Source of the DNA: CAZVUW01 sp964629825
GTDB lineage: Bacteria; Actinomycetota; Nitriliruptoria; Euzebyales; Egibacteraceae
NCBI GenBank assembly: GCA_964629825.1
Contig: CAZVUW010000146.1
Span: 1-5,378, forward strand
Length of the DNA: 5,378 nt
Reading direction: 5' to 3'
The stretch's first letter is position 1; every line of letters starts with the position of its first letter. The notes beneath the pieces are model-generated. The model saw only the letters and a list, made by a program, of their open reading frames with translations. It was not told where the DNA came from and made no database searches. Position numbers and translations under genes: made by a program. Of the stretch, positions 5,072-5,378 are shown in pieces.

Positions 5072-5343
5072 CGGGCGCTTCGCGCCGCGGCCAACTACCT
5101 CGGCTTCATGCCGTCTCCCGCTCCGGACTCATCCAGCAGCTCGAGTTCGAGGGCTACTCGACCGAGGACGCGAACTTCGCCGCCGATCACGTGAATGCGG
5201 ACTGGAACGAGCAGGCGGTCAAGGAGGCGAAGAACTACCTCGACACGATGCCCTTCTCAAAGTCCGGGCTGATCGAACAGCTGGAGTTCGAGGGCTACAC
5301 CCGCGAACAAGCTGAGCACGGCGTCTCTCAGACGGGGCTGTGA
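5072..5343 (+). pseudogene. Truncated, frameshifted Ltp-family lipoprotein
   Basis: The sequence encodes two tandem Ltp-type repeats, modules seen in the C-terminal part of many actinobacterial surface lipoproteins and in the Ltp superinfection-exclusion lipoprotein of Streptococcus thermophilus phage TP-J34. Repeat 1 is ALRAAANYLGFMP/SRSGLIQQLEFEGYS and repeat 2 is AVKEAKNYLDTMPFSKSGLI then EQLEFEGYTREQAEHGVSQTGL, ending at TGA 5341-5343. In repeat 1 the Phe codon after MP lacks one base at 5114-5115. The spacing between matching codons is 140 bases before this point and 141 after it, which shows a single-base deletion. There is no signal peptide, lipobox or membrane segment: the usual N-terminal half is gone. 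The downstream frame alone is open from GTG 5053 and would give 96 residues with a meaningless first 20. It is very probably non-functional. Confidence 0.85.
5075..5340 (+). repeat. Two tandem 47-codon Ltp repeats
   Basis: Repeat 1 starts at the Ala codon at 5075 and repeat 2 at the Ala codon at 5215. Protein similarity is high (NYL, MPFS-SGLI-QLEFEGY), and nucleotide identity is highest around CTCGAGTTCGAGGGCTAC and its counterpart in the second copy. Both belong to the lipoprotein remnant. Confidence 0.8.
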
Positions 5344-5360
5344 CCCGAGACGCGCTCCAG

Positions 5361-5374
5361 CGCTACTTGTAGCG
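5361..5374 (+). terminator. Short hairpin after the lipoprotein remnant
   Basis: CGCTAC at 5361-5366 pairs with GTAGCG at 5369-5374, about 18 bases after the stop codon, with a tight two-base (or four-base) loop. The window ends four bases later, so a T-run cannot be judged. Confidence 0.3.
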
Positions 5375-5378
5375 GTAG

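Overview
The window is very GC-rich, uses codons with G or C in third position, and carries an Actinomycetota set of gene families: a DUF222/13E12-type HNH protein, an Ltp-family lipoprotein module and GC-rich IS elements. I infer a high-GC actinomycete chromosome or accessory island. Genus cannot be fixed from this; a Nocardioides- or Pseudonocardia-like host is only a guess. The whole stretch reads as an accessory region rich in mobile and decaying genes.

Layout. (1) 1-2349: most of a two-gene transposon. It holds a D,D35E (rve/Mu-C type) transposase (65-1430) and an ExeA/TnsC/IstB-like AAA+ ATPase (1427-2238) coupled by a 4-base GTGA overlap. Each gene carries one frame-breaking indel (near 361-368 and near 1873-1875), so neither can give full-length protein as written. 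A hairpin follows the ATPase, and a likely right end ending in ACA lies at 2349. (2) 2350 to about 2789, minus strand: a remnant of an IS3-family element. The first codons of OrfA are fused in frame to the middle of OrfB, the first catalytic Asp is Asn, and the OrfB 3' part is cut off exactly where the first transposon ends. The first transposon therefore probably inserted into IS3 orfB. (3) 2790-3001: gene-free, with two copies of a 12-base motif exactly 60 bases apart. (4) 3002-4513: an intact DUF222 + HNH nuclease-fold gene that keeps the H-N-H residues but lacks several Cys of the usual zinc site. (5) 4514-5071: about 560 bases with no gene, but with a perfect 18-base palindrome (4766-4783) and a 74-base near-palindromic stem-loop (4894-4967). 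(6) 5072-5343: a headless Ltp lipoprotein remnant of two 47-residue repeats. A one-base deletion is shown internally because the repeat offset changes from 140 to 141 bases at the lesion.

How the genes relate. The transposase and ATPase would have acted together, the ATPase choosing or activating target DNA and the DDE enzyme joining strands, but the copy looks dead unless the indels are sequencing errors. The HNH gene is the only intact sizeable gene. Nothing here forms a clear new defence or metabolic system. The points most worth a second look are the nested insertion boundary, the two intergenic dyads and the three frame-breaking indels in 5 kb.
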